From Morganella morganii (GTDB lineage: Bacteria; Pseudomonadota; Gammaproteobacteria; Enterobacterales; Enterobacteriaceae), in NCBI RefSeq assembly GCF_019402645.1, contig NZ_VKKS01000001.1, positions 1,612,970-1,676,969 of the forward strand: a DNA stretch of 64,000 bases, written 5' to 3'. Positions 42,969 through 51,448 of this stretch are shown here, piece by piece. The notes under the pieces are model-generated. The model did not search any database, was not told the DNA's origin, and saw only the letters and a program-made list of their open reading frames with translations. How positions within the stretch are numbered: the stretch's first letter is position 1; every line of letters starts with the position of its first letter. Made by a program: the position numbers and the translations under genes.

Positions 42969-43784
42969 TCAGGCCCGTTTGCAGGTTGCCTGATAAAAGA
43001 AAGGATCATCGTGAGACGCAATATCGAATTTGAGCGGCTCGATAATGTAATCCCCGTTCAGGGCGGGGTTATATTTACTGTCCAGACGCAACATGCCGCC
43101 GAGGGATGATTCCCCGTCGATAAGGTAGGTGACATCAACGCCTTTCTCCGTGGCTTTCGGTATACCGACCATGCCGCTTTTCTGACTGAGGATCCGCAGT
43201 CTTCCGGAAAGTGCCTTATCACTGTCTTTGACATACAGCACATCATCATCAATGAACGCTTTTACATTCCCGGCTTCCTGCAGCCGTTCAACCTGTTTCA
43301 GCGCCGGACCGCAGAAATACCAGTTACCGATATTTTTATCCGTTGCCTGAAAATTCAGTGTCACGTTACAGTCACGGGCAATATCAGCTGCAATCTCACT
43401 CATTTTGGCCAGTTGCTTACCTTCCGGTGACACAATGTCCCGGGCGCTGGCATTATTGGTTTTCGCTTTCAGTGTCAGCGTCACATCCGGTGGTGACGAG
43501 ATTTCAGCACTGACAATATCGCCGGTGTAGATCCGGAAAATACCGGTACCGGCACGACCGGCCTCAACAACAATCCGGGGTGAGGATTTATTGCCGGCGA
43601 ACGGACTGGTTTCGGTCAGCAGCATGGTACGGGTTTCCGCGTTCAGTCCGTCGATATTCACCGTGCATTCGTTCTGCAGCGGATTGGCATATTTGGTGCC
43701 TCCGGCCCGGATGCGCAATCCCTCATACCACTGCATACGCCCGTTAAGTTCAATGCCGCAGCGGATCCGGCGCAAATCAATCAT
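42969..43784 (-). CDS. baseplate hub protein
   Basis: A 271-residue protein placed between the baseplate plug and spike genes, where compact contractile tails encode the hub (gp27/gpD-like). The beta-rich sequence (VTLTLKAKTNNASARDIVSP) and a central NWYFCGPALKQVERLQEAG fit a tail-hub fold. The assignment rests mainly on gene order. Confidence 0.65.
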   Translation of the reverse strand: MIDLRRIRCGIELNGRMQWYEGLRIRAGGTKYANPLQNECTVNIDGLNAETRTMLLTETSPFAGNKSSPRIVVEAGRAGTGIFRIYTGDIVSAEISSPPDVTLTLKAKTNNASARDIVSPEGKQLAKMSEIAADIARDCNVTLNFQATDKNIGNWYFCGPALKQVERLQEAGNVKAFIDDDVLYVKDSDKALSGRLRILSQKSGMVGIPKATEKGVDVTYLIDGESSLGGMLRLDSKYNPALNGDYIIEPLKFDIASHDDPFFYQATCKRA

Positions 43785-44070
43785 CGCTCCCCCAATAAAT
43801 CAGTGTTTGTGTTTTTTCAAACAGTTCCCACCACGGAAGTTCATCCCCCTCTGTCAGCAGGGCAAAATTACCGCCGTGAGTGAGATGCCGGTACGGTATC
43901 AGCGGCTGCCCCGGAACAATACGCATTCCCTGAACAATCACCGTGTCATCACAACGGATATCACAGCACATCACCTGCCGCGCAGCTTTAATCGTCAGCT
44001 CCCATTCCCTGCCACCCAGGGTAACCCTCAGGCGCTGATTGGGAACCGTATTCAGTGGTATGATTTTCAT
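43777..44070 (-). CDS. baseplate plug family protein
   Basis: A 97-residue protein. IPLNTVPNQRLRVTLGGREW and LPWWELFEKTQTLIYW are recognisable from the small plug-type proteins (cyanophage Pam3-like) that close the hub. It overlaps both neighbours by a few bases, so translation is coupled. Confidence 0.7.
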   Translation of the reverse strand: MKIIPLNTVPNQRLRVTLGGREWELTIKAARQVMCCDIRCDDTVIVQGMRIVPGQPLIPYRHLTHGGNFALLTEGDELPWWELFEKTQTLIYWGSDD

Positions 44071-44597
44071 GAAAGACTCCAGTCACCATCAGCGATACGG
44101 GTTGCGACAGAGCCTTTTTTCTTCGTGGCAGTATCCGCCTCTTTTATCTGGACTTTCCCCCTGTTTACCGTGCTGCTCTGCTCTTTCTTCGCAACTTTAC
44201 GCGGCGGCAGTTCACCGTATTCCGGCTCAACCGTCCGCCATTCGGTAAAGCGCAGGGAGAGTTTCACCGCGTCCGCCATATCCGGGATTTCATCGTGGTA
44301 AAAATTCACTATCAGCATCGGCTGATAGGTTTTTACCCGGGTCTGAATACCGACAAGCTGATGCTGATCGTAAGCCTGCTGCATGGCTTCAAAAGCGTCT
44401 TTCAGTTCGCCGGTGAGTATCAGATCCATACCGATTTCCACCGGGTTAATCACAACATGGTCACTGCGGGTTTCACCGGATTCCACCTGAAACTGCGTCG
44501 CCTTATGCTCATCCCGGACGTTCAGCTGAACGGGATTTACTGACTCAAACAGCGTAGTGAAGGATTCCGTATCAAATATCTTCACTTCCGTAATCAT
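44067..44597 (-). CDS. Dit-like baseplate protein
   Basis: A 176-residue protein. The N-terminal ~135 residues resemble the N-terminal domain of Dit-like tail proteins (VNPVQLNVRDEHKATQFQVE, AVKLSLRFTEWRTVEPEYG). The C-terminal tail is lysine-rich and probably disordered. It lies between tape measure and plug genes, consistent with the tail tip start. Confidence 0.65.
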   Translation of the reverse strand: MITEVKIFDTESFTTLFESVNPVQLNVRDEHKATQFQVESGETRSDHVVINPVEIGMDLILTGELKDAFEAMQQAYDQHQLVGIQTRVKTYQPMLIVNFYHDEIPDMADAVKLSLRFTEWRTVEPEYGELPPRKVAKKEQSSTVNRGKVQIKEADTATKKKGSVATRIADGDWSLS

Positions 44598-46729
44598 TTC
44601 CCCAGCCCCGTATTTGTCTGATGCCCAAAGTCCTGCAACTGAGATCCGAGTGCATCTTTGGCGCCCGCCGCCATACCCTGAGCATCCGTTGCCTGTGTTT
44701 CGATCTTAAGTTCACCGATACTGACGTTTGTTTCATTACTGGTTGTTGACTGATTGCTGATCGCCTGACTGGTGACAGGATTCATCGGGTCATTTGACAC
44801 ACCGTAAAGATGTGCGGTCATGGCCTGTGCCATTTTTGCCGCGTCGTCCTCACTGATCGTTTTTTCAGGTGGCATGTCGTACCCAATCTGACCCTGTTCA
44901 TTCACCGTGCGGTTAACGGTCTGTTCAACCTCAATATCATCACCGTCACCAAACCAGCCTTTTAAGGTCGCCCAGCCGTTTTTTATCATGTCCAGACCTT
45001 TATTGATCCAGTCGAGATACGATTTTATCTGCTCCCACAACCACTTAAATATACCGACAACGGTATCCGATACTGTGCTGAACACATTCCCGAAATCATC
45101 ACCCCATGCCATCACGCCCTTAATACTGCCTGTCAGCCAGCCGATAAAGTCATTCAGGGCTTTATTCATGATGTTGTACGCATCCACCACAATATCCGCC
45201 ACAACTTTCACGGCTGCTTTCAGGTATTCAAAACAGGTTTTCCAGGCTTCCCATACCGCCAGAATAATCGTTTTCAGTGCGGGGTATTTGTCCAGTATCC
45301 GGCCAATCATCGAATCGTTGCCGTCGATGAAATTCATGATGTCGTCATACACCAGAGCAAACGCTGCCGCCAGCAGGGCTATAACCGCAATAATGGCAAT
45401 AATCGGCCATGTTGCCGCCAGGGTGGCCGCCGCAGCCGCGAGCATCGGCGGAACGTAATAGGTTGCTAGTGCGATACCGACTGCAATAAAAAATCCCGTG
45501 ATCAGGGTTTTGTTTTCTTTGCAGAAGCCGACAAATTTACTGACCCATTCCAGGCCGGTTGCCAGGATCGGGATCACCATCTCCAGAAAGCTGTTTTTCA
45601 GAAGACCGGAGGACTGTTTAAAACTCTGCATGGATTTATTGAATTTAACAGACTGCTCAATGCTCTCTCTGGTGATGCCGGAATACTCTTTCTGCACCCC
45701 CATCATCCGCTCGAGTTCTTTGCGGCCTTTCATCATCAGTTCAACAGTTTTATCATCCGACACACCGAGCGCCGACAATGTGGCTTTGGCCTTATCGAAT
45801 TTCATACCCTGCACTTTGTCAGCCCTCCGCAGGATTTTTTCCATGGCGTTACCGGCAAACCCGAATGATTTCGCCATCGCTTCCATGTCTGACTGCGCCG
45901 CCTCACGGGTGCCGCCGAGTTCAGCCACTGACCCGGCAAAGGCATCCACATCTGCCGTGGCAACATTGATTTTTTTACCGAATTTATCCAGGGATTCGAT
46001 TTCAGCAGCACGGGCAACGGATTCACCGACAAGGGCAGATGCGCTCATAAACAGGCCGACGGCTGCCAGGGCTTTTTTGGCAAATCCGGCAACGGACTCC
46101 CCGGCCTTTTGGTATTGTGTATCCGTTTTATTCAGTTCGTTCTGTACTTTTTTCTGTGTCACAACCTCACTGTTACCAGCTGCAACACTTTTTTTACCCA
46201 CCTCTTCCGCAATCCGGCCAAGTTCACGGTAATCCCCCTGCAGGGCTTTAATGATGCCACCGGCCAGCTGCCGGACTGCATTACCGCGACTCTCCTCATC
46301 CGTCAGAACGGCGGTGTCGCTGCTCAGTGCTGCCACTGCCTGAACCAGCGCCTGATAACCGGCCTCCGTACCCGTCAGTGAGGCCTGAATATCCTGCCAT
46401 TTGGCATCAGATCCCGCCTGCTGAGATTCCAGTTCAGACAGGGAATCGGTTACCGCATCCACCTGCGCTTTTACCGCACCGGTCTGCTCTGCCACATCAG
46501 CCGCGTTCGTGGAAAAATCAACAGCGTGCTCACCGGACAGCCCCTGTAATGACTGCCAGAGTTCAGTGAACACGCCGCCGAGAGAATCAGCCCCCTGCTG
46601 CGCGGCAGTCTGCGCCTGCTTCATCCCGTCGATAATGTCATCCGTTGAACGCTGCACTCGGTCAAATGCACTGTCAGCCTGACGGGTATCAAATTCAAAG
46701 ACCTGAACAAAGGTATCCATCAATGACAT
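44594..46729 (-). CDS. tail tape measure protein
   Basis: A 711-residue protein. The N-terminus is helical and Q/A/D-rich (VFEFDTRQADSAFDRVQRST). There is a hydrophobic A-rich segment at about residues 425-470, and a helical C-terminal region. It sets tail length and is ejected into the host. Its ATG overlaps the stop of the frameshift form of the upstream chaperone, as in other phages. Confidence 0.92.
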   Translation of the reverse strand: MSLMDTFVQVFEFDTRQADSAFDRVQRSTDDIIDGMKQAQTAAQQGADSLGGVFTELWQSLQGLSGEHAVDFSTNAADVAEQTGAVKAQVDAVTDSLSELESQQAGSDAKWQDIQASLTGTEAGYQALVQAVAALSSDTAVLTDEESRGNAVRQLAGGIIKALQGDYRELGRIAEEVGKKSVAAGNSEVVTQKKVQNELNKTDTQYQKAGESVAGFAKKALAAVGLFMSASALVGESVARAAEIESLDKFGKKINVATADVDAFAGSVAELGGTREAAQSDMEAMAKSFGFAGNAMEKILRRADKVQGMKFDKAKATLSALGVSDDKTVELMMKGRKELERMMGVQKEYSGITRESIEQSVKFNKSMQSFKQSSGLLKNSFLEMVIPILATGLEWVSKFVGFCKENKTLITGFFIAVGIALATYYVPPMLAAAAATLAATWPIIAIIAVIALLAAAFALVYDDIMNFIDGNDSMIGRILDKYPALKTIILAVWEAWKTCFEYLKAAVKVVADIVVDAYNIMNKALNDFIGWLTGSIKGVMAWGDDFGNVFSTVSDTVVGIFKWLWEQIKSYLDWINKGLDMIKNGWATLKGWFGDGDDIEVEQTVNRTVNEQGQIGYDMPPEKTISEDDAAKMAQAMTAHLYGVSNDPMNPVTSQAISNQSTTSNETNVSIGELKIETQATDAQGMAAGAKDALGSQLQDFGHQTNTGLGK

Positions 46730-47273
46730 TATCGGTCCTTTGAAGCGGCCAGCGCTTCGTTGTAGCGGTTAATGATCGCGATTTCCCACAAGTCCATCGC
46801 TTCTTCCAGATCTACTGTGGTTTTGAGTTCGGTGAGGGTGGCGAATCCTTCGCTGATGATGACTGCAAAGAAGCCATCAGCGTTTTTATAACTGACGGGA
46901 GTGAACTGCCGACCTTGCTGATGAGGAAAGGCAGGAAGCCGGAGTTCCCGCCGGTCCCGAAAAAACTGGTGTTATACTTCAGCATTTCCAGTTCAAGACG
47001 GATCAGGGATTCACCATCAGGCACATGGTTATCAATCAGCGTCTGTGTCTTTAACGGAATCTCTTCACCATCGTCAGCCACTGCGCATACATACGCCATC
47101 ATTTTCAGCATGGCCTCTTTGCTGACTTCGTAATCTCCGATTTTAGGGGCATTGGACAGCGGATATTTGGCAAGGATTTCCCGGCCGGTCACCGCAGGCA
47201 GACGGCTGATGACAAATGCCTTTTCAATACCGTCCACATCTTTAATCTGAACTTCTTTCGGTTTAATCAGCAT
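46729..47273 (-). CDS. tail assembly chaperone, -1 frameshift fusion
   Basis: The 0-frame product (153 residues, 47273-46812) begins MLIKPKEVQIKDVDGIEKAF. At 46965-46959 the sequence T TTT TTC is a perfect slippery heptamer in the right phase (codons TTT TTC). After slippage the -1 frame reads RDRRELRLPAFPHQQGRQFT, continues GFFAVIISEGFATLTELKTT, and ends at 46729, overlapping the tape-measure ATG. That makes a fusion of about 181 residues. This is the gpG/gpGT arrangement of lambda. Confidence 0.85.
46812..47273 (-). CDS. tail assembly chaperone, unshifted form
   Basis: The 0-frame product of 153 residues continues past the heptamer to a serine- and proline-rich end (SAKDSPPSPNSKPQ). It is the abundant short form expected from the lambda G model; the longer fusion is listed separately. 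It lies between the tube and tape measure genes. Confidence 0.85.
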   Translation of the reverse strand: MLIKPKEVQIKDVDGIEKAFVISRLPAVTGREILAKYPLSNAPKIGDYEVSKEAMLKMMAYVCAVADDGEEIPLKTQTLIDNHVPDGESLIRLELEMLKYNTSFFGTGGNSGFLPFLISKVGSSLPSVIKTLMASLQSSSAKDSPPSPNSKPQ

Positions 47274-47285
47274 GTTTTTTTCCGT

Positions 47286-47309
47286 AAAAAAAGGCGGGAC
47301 ATGCCCGCC
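47286..47309 (-). terminator. terminator after the tail tube gene
   Basis: On the minus strand GGCGGG-CATGT-CCCGCC is followed by seven T, six bases after the tube stop and 13 before the next ATG. It probably lowers chaperone and tape-measure expression relative to the tube. Confidence 0.8.
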
Positions 47310-47314
47310 GGTGA

Positions 47315-47767
47315 TTAACGATTACGCGTGGAGTCAAAATCCTGGAACACGAAGGTGTACTGTTTTGATTTAAGACGCCCGGCACTGGCCGCAGAGTTTC
47401 CCCGGCTGCCGTTGGTAATTTTGCCGTTACGGGCGGTAGTGGTGGAGCCGTCACCGTAAGAGGCCACCATAGTGATAATGTCACCGGCATGACGGCGGCC
47501 TTTTTTCGCCGTGTTGGCTTCCAGAAGAATCGCCAGGTTCTGATCTTCCTCACTGCCGGCCAGCACGTTAATGGTGACAGTCTGCGGTGTGGGCGTTGAC
47601 CAGCTCACGAGATTACCGTTGATATCCATGCCGGTCTGCGCGATATCCACCGCCGGTAAATCCAGCGGATCCGCATCATCCGCAAACTGCGTGATAAAAA
47701 TCCCGGAAGGAAATGTTTTGCTGGCCTGTACCACCAGTGCAAGGCCGGTTGCTGATACATCATTCAT
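47315..47767 (-). CDS. tail tube protein (DUF3277 type)
   Basis: A 150-residue protein. FITQFADDADPLDLPAVDIA, MDINGNLVSWSTPTPQTVTI and KSKQYTFVFQDFDSTRN match DUF3277 structural proteins, which form the inner tube and follow DUF3383 sheath genes. The order sheath, tube, chaperone, tape measure supports it. Confidence 0.82.
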   Translation of the reverse strand: MNDVSATGLALVVQASKTFPSGIFITQFADDADPLDLPAVDIAQTGMDINGNLVSWSTPTPQTVTINVLAGSEEDQNLAILLEANTAKKGRRHAGDIITMVASYGDGSTTTARNGKITNGSRGNSAASAGRLKSKQYTFVFQDFDSTRNR

Positions 47768-47776
47768 ATTTTTTCC

Positions 47777-49264
47777 TTACACTAAATTGTGTGAACCTTC
47801 GACCTTGCGCACCCAGTCGCCCTTACCGTAAATCAGCACGTATTTCATCACGTACTCCGGTAAACCGCTTTCACCGGTACTTTCAACAATCTGTGCGTTG
47901 TACCAGTACCCTTTGTCCTGTACATCGTGCCAGGCCAGATCATCACCGGATGCGTCCGTCACCGCGATTTTCTGTACTTCCGTTAAGGTTTTACCGGCAA
48001 GGATAGTGCCGTTATCCACGGCTTTGGTGACCGCACCGGCAATGACCATCAGTGCCCTGGCTTCGCCGTCTTTGTTGGCCGGAATACCGCGTGTCGCCAG
48101 TAACAGGCTGAACCACTGCTGCGCGATATACGCTTTCAGCCACTGCTCATTGGCATGCACACTCATGTCCGGGGGGTTAGAACTGCCGCCGCACAGGAAG
48201 CCGCGCTGATAAAAGCGGATCTGTGAACCGGCCACAGCGGTTTCGCCGTAGTAATTCACCCGCAGTTTATCGAAACGGTCCGCATCCTGATCTGTGGTGA
48301 CCTGCGCCGGGAATGTCACGCCGAGCTGACGGAACATATAGTTGGTGGTGGCGTTGGTACGGTCGTAATCCGTGGCGGCCATCACCGCCATCGGCAGCGC
48401 CTGGATAAAATACCCGCTTTCTGTTTTCAGGTTCAGACCGGTTGATGCGGTGCCGATCAACGCTGCGCTGAAATCTTCGGCATTGTCTTTTGTCACACTC
48501 AGATGAAGCTGGTATTTCACGTTCTCCCCGGCAACGTACTGCGCCAGTGTGACGGCCTGATCCAGCGACAGTTCACTCAGAAATGTGGCGCTGCCGAAGG
48601 AGTCTGAAACCTGCTCCGCAACTTTGAATGCCTCCAGCGGAGTCTGTGCCGGATTGCCCTCGGATGCGCGTCCGGCTGACAGCCCCATCGCATCCGCAAG
48701 AACGGAATACCCCACGCTGACAGATGCACGTTCCTGCACGCCGCCGCTGAGTTCAAATGCACTGTCGAGCGCGTTAAAGGTCAGATATGCCCCGGAAAAC
48801 TGCGGTTCACTTTCGGCATTCAGTTTCGCCTGAATCAGTGACGCGATATCGGCATACGATTTGGCTTCGGATAAATCGATATCTTTGTAGTTTTTGGTGA
48901 CCTTGCCGAATGTCACTGATAATGTGCCGTCAGCAATCATTTTCAGATCAGCCAGCGCTCCGGCTTTTGCCCCGAACCATGTCGGCGCCCGGCCAACCGG
49001 CTCATAAGAGGCGATCTGCAATTCTTTCGGTTTACTGACCGGGGCCGGACTGACATAGCTGAAATACTGTCGTGCAAACTGCGCCTCCGGAGAGTCGGCA
49101 CCCAGCAGTTCATCAACCTGACCGGATGCAAACTCCAGTACGTGCCCGGCAGGAATTTTAGGATTGGTGGAAAATAACCGCGCCGTCAGCTTACGCATCG
49201 GCACGGCGGACGCGCCGATCACCGCTGACGCGATATCGACGTAACGGGTTTGTTTAATTGGCAT
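47777..49264 (-). CDS. tail sheath protein (DUF3383 type)
   Basis: A 495-residue protein. MPIKQTRYVDIASAVIGASA, RKLTARLFSTNPKIPAG and FRQLGVTFPAQVTTDQDADR are typical of DUF3383 sheath proteins. The contractile sheath defines this phage as a myovirus. It is encoded directly upstream of the tube. Confidence 0.88.
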   Translation of the reverse strand: MPIKQTRYVDIASAVIGASAVPMRKLTARLFSTNPKIPAGHVLEFASGQVDELLGADSPEAQFARQYFSYVSPAPVSKPKELQIASYEPVGRAPTWFGAKAGALADLKMIADGTLSVTFGKVTKNYKDIDLSEAKSYADIASLIQAKLNAESEPQFSGAYLTFNALDSAFELSGGVQERASVSVGYSVLADAMGLSAGRASEGNPAQTPLEAFKVAEQVSDSFGSATFLSELSLDQAVTLAQYVAGENVKYQLHLSVTKDNAEDFSAALIGTASTGLNLKTESGYFIQALPMAVMAATDYDRTNATTNYMFRQLGVTFPAQVTTDQDADRFDKLRVNYYGETAVAGSQIRFYQRGFLCGGSSNPPDMSVHANEQWLKAYIAQQWFSLLLATRGIPANKDGEARALMVIAGAVTKAVDNGTILAGKTLTEVQKIAVTDASGDDLAWHDVQDKGYWYNAQIVESTGESGLPEYVMKYVLIYGKGDWVRKVEGSHNLV

Positions 49265-49273
49265 AATAAAACC

Positions 49274-49789
49274 TTATATGCGGTGAATATCCGGGAACAG
49301 CGCGGTAACAGCGGCCGTTTCCGGACGGAGAGTACGGGTATAAGTCACATTAAAGTCAAAGGACGGGTTTTGTTCGTAATCGCCGCGGTCGTTGACAAAA
49401 TACGGGAGGCGGATACCGGTTGCCCGCTGCACACCGATCCCCTGCTTTCTCAGTGCCCCGACAAACGGTAACGAATTAACGATCATCCGGACGACAGCCG
49501 TAATATCTTTCGCAGTGTAACCGCTGAATTCGGTGATAAATGCCTGTACCTGGAATGTTGTTTCATACTGCTGTGCTTCCAGGTGACCGGCATCATTGCC
49601 CTGCGGGTTATAACTGCGTTTCTGCCAGCCCTGCGGATTTTCACCGGCGGGAAAGAACATAACGAAATTATCTTCCCGCCCCTGTTTTGCAGACTGAAAA
49701 CCCGCTTTGACCGGGATATCAATACCTGCCAGCGCCAGCTGCGCCAGAAGCTGTTTCCGGACAGCAATCTCAACATCGTTATCCGTCAT
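49274..49789 (-). CDS. LIC_12616-type head-tail gateway protein
   Basis: A 171-residue protein from ATG 49789 (MTDNDVEIAVRK); a longer in-frame start would overlap the upstream gene by 71 bases. DNFVMFFPAGENPQGWQKRS and TGIRLPYFVNDRGDYEQNPS fit the LIC_12616 family found between neck genes and the sheath. Confidence 0.75.
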   Translation of the reverse strand: MTDNDVEIAVRKQLLAQLALAGIDIPVKAGFQSAKQGREDNFVMFFPAGENPQGWQKRSYNPQGNDAGHLEAQQYETTFQVQAFITEFSGYTAKDITAVVRMIVNSLPFVGALRKQGIGVQRATGIRLPYFVNDRGDYEQNPSFDFNVTYTRTLRPETAAVTALFPDIHRI

Positions 49790-50147
49790 GATTGCCTGCC
49801 TCAATGCAGATAACTGACTTCCAGCCGTCCTGTGCATACCAGTCAGCATCCCCGGTCACATCGTAGCGTTTGCCGCCGAAGACCAGATAATCCGGTGAAG
49901 AGCCGCGCTGAATGGCGCTGATATCGTGAGATGTATACAAACGGCGGTATACCTGACTGGTGTCAAGCCCCATAGACTGAATGTCCTGAGTATCCACCGC
50001 CTGCCAGCTCCCGCGAACCTCAGCCGGGTCATAATACGTGTTCTGATCATGGCCCCGTTCGTCAGGCTCGCGGCTTTTGAAGCGGTACCAGAGTACGGTT
50101 TGCTGCGGAATATACCGCGAGGCAATCCGGTGCAGATTTCCGAACAT
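49779..50147 (-). CDS. collar/neck protein
   Basis: A 122-residue protein. MFGNLHRIASRYIPQQTVLW, YRFKSREPDERG and a C-terminal YDVTGDADWYAQDGWKSVIC are typical of the phage collar proteins following the tail completion gene in this tail type. Its end overlaps the gateway gene by 11 bases. Confidence 0.72.
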   Translation of the reverse strand: MFGNLHRIASRYIPQQTVLWYRFKSREPDERGHDQNTYYDPAEVRGSWQAVDTQDIQSMGLDTSQVYRRLYTSHDISAIQRGSSPDYLVFGGKRYDVTGDADWYAQDGWKSVICIEAGNHDG

Positions 50148-50605
50148 TATTTATCCTCCACGGCAAAAGTGACGGATTGCAGCATCAGACCGGAGTCAAC
50201 CAGCGGTTTACTGGTGGCTTTCCCTTTACTGTGCCGCCGGGCACGGGCAGCTATCGTGACATCCTTAAGTGGCGGTGTGGTGACCGATTTAATCACCATC
50301 TTCACGTCACCCGCTGCTTTTGCACCGACTTGCGTCAGTCCGTCAGTGATGGTGATATTTCCTTTCACTGCGGCTTTCACAGCCCGGACAATCAGGTTGC
50401 TGTATTCCGGTTTGTGTTCTGTCATGGCCGGGCGCATAAACGGACGCGGCGGGATCCCCCCGGCCGGATAACCGAGTTCCTGAATCGCCGCCACATACGC
50501 AACAGGAATACCGTCCGGGTATTTTGAATGCTCAAAGAAACCGACTTTAAGCTGTTTCTTTGCCAGTTCGTCATACACGACTTTCAGCTGTGCCAGTTTT
50601 TTCAC
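50147..50605 (-). CDS. tail completion/HK97 gp10-like protein
   Basis: A 152-residue protein from GTG 50605, which has GGGAGGT upstream; the longer in-frame start runs through the previous gene. KQLKVGFFEHSKYPDGIPVA, IPPRPFMRP and the C-terminal PLVDSGLMLQSVTF are gp10-like tail-completion features. It shares a base with the collar ATG. Confidence 0.75.
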   Translation of the reverse strand: MKKLAQLKVVYDELAKKQLKVGFFEHSKYPDGIPVAYVAAIQELGYPAGGIPPRPFMRPAMTEHKPEYSNLIVRAVKAAVKGNITITDGLTQVGAKAAGDVKMVIKSVTTPPLKDVTIAARARRHSKGKATSKPLVDSGLMLQSVTFAVEDK

Positions 50606-51030
50606 CGGTGACCTCCCCGCGTGAAGCGGCCAAAGGCACCGCGAAATGCCGCACGTTCCCCGCCGCCGCCGTGGTAACGCGGTACACTGCACCGTTTTAT
50701 CAGCGCCAGAAACTGCTGGCCGTAGGTGCTCATCTTGAACCAGTGCGACCAGTCGGAACCGGCCGGGGGCGCGGTATAGGACACGCTGACCTTATCAATC
50801 GTGACACTGGTCACGACACCGGTCGGTGATTCCCCGTCAGCAATACGGCCATTCAGGTCGAGCATATGCGCGACGACCAGCATCCACGCTGAATTTGTAC
50901 AGACACCCCGGCACGGCGAAAAGTAGTTCAGTGCTTCCTGTGCGATGATAAAAATCTCGTCATCCGGTACCGCAGTAAAGACTTTATAGATGGCCCTGAA
51001 AGACACTAACGGAAAGTCGGACGGGTCCAC
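50602..51030 (-). CDS. head-tail connector (DUF4054)
   Basis: A 142-residue protein. FRAIYKVFTAVPDDEIFIIA, SAWMLVVAHMLDLNG and SHWFKMSTYGQQFLALIK are DUF4054 landmarks of the adaptor next to the portal. Its stop overlaps the following GTG. Confidence 0.8.
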   Translation of the reverse strand: MDPSDFPLVSFRAIYKVFTAVPDDEIFIIAQEALNYFSPCRGVCTNSAWMLVVAHMLDLNGRIADGESPTGVVTSVTIDKVSVSYTAPPAGSDWSHWFKMSTYGQQFLALIKRCSVPRYHGGGGERAAFRGAFGRFTRGGHR

Positions 51031-51039
51031 GGAACCCCC

Positions 51040-51393
51040 TTATTTTTTACTGTTCTTTTTGTCTTTGTTGCTGACCGGCGGCTCATTCCCCTCCGCAACC
51101 AGTTGTTCTTCGGTCAGCGGGGCGGATTTGTCACTGGCTTCCATATCAGTCGCCACTTTATCCGGATCCTCTTTGCGGTTTTCCACCGCGATAAACCCGT
51201 TTTCCTTGTGCAGCTTAAAGACGTGGTTATTTTTCAGCTGCGTGTACTGTTCATCACTGATTTCAGTCACACGGCCGCGCGGGGTGTACATGTGTTTGGT
51301 CATGACATTGGCCTGACCGGCGATAAATACCGGACCGTCCGGTGTGGCATAGTTCTGGTCGTTGGACAGGGTGCAATAGATATACAGAGACAT
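51040..51393 (-). CDS. phage structural-region protein, unknown
   Basis: A 117-residue protein. The N-terminal ~75 residues are compact (YIYCTLSNDQNYATPDGPVF); the C-terminal ~40 are charged and low-complexity, ending in lysines. It lies between the capsid terminator and the connector. I recognise it only as commonly found at this place. Confidence 0.6.
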   Translation of the reverse strand: MSLYIYCTLSNDQNYATPDGPVFIAGQANVMTKHMYTPRGRVTEISDEQYTQLKNNHVFKLHKENGFIAVENRKEDPDKVATDMEASDKSAPLTEEQLVAEGNEPPVSNKDKKNSKK

Positions 51394-51403
51394 AATTTCT
51401 CCA

Positions 51404-51431
51404 GGAAATAAAAAAGCCCTCCGCAGAGGGC
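51404..51431 (-). terminator. terminator after the major capsid gene
   Basis: On the minus strand GCCCTC-TGCG-GAGGGC is followed by six T, 17 bases after the capsid stop. It sets capsid mRNA above downstream connectors. Confidence 0.85.
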
Positions 51432-51448
51432 AATGAGGCGTTACAGGG

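Noticed and set aside
45498..46232. 244-codon ORF antisense to the tape measure gene
   Set aside because: It is a shadow of a strongly coding region, with skewed composition (Ser/Ala/Leu) and no ribosome site.
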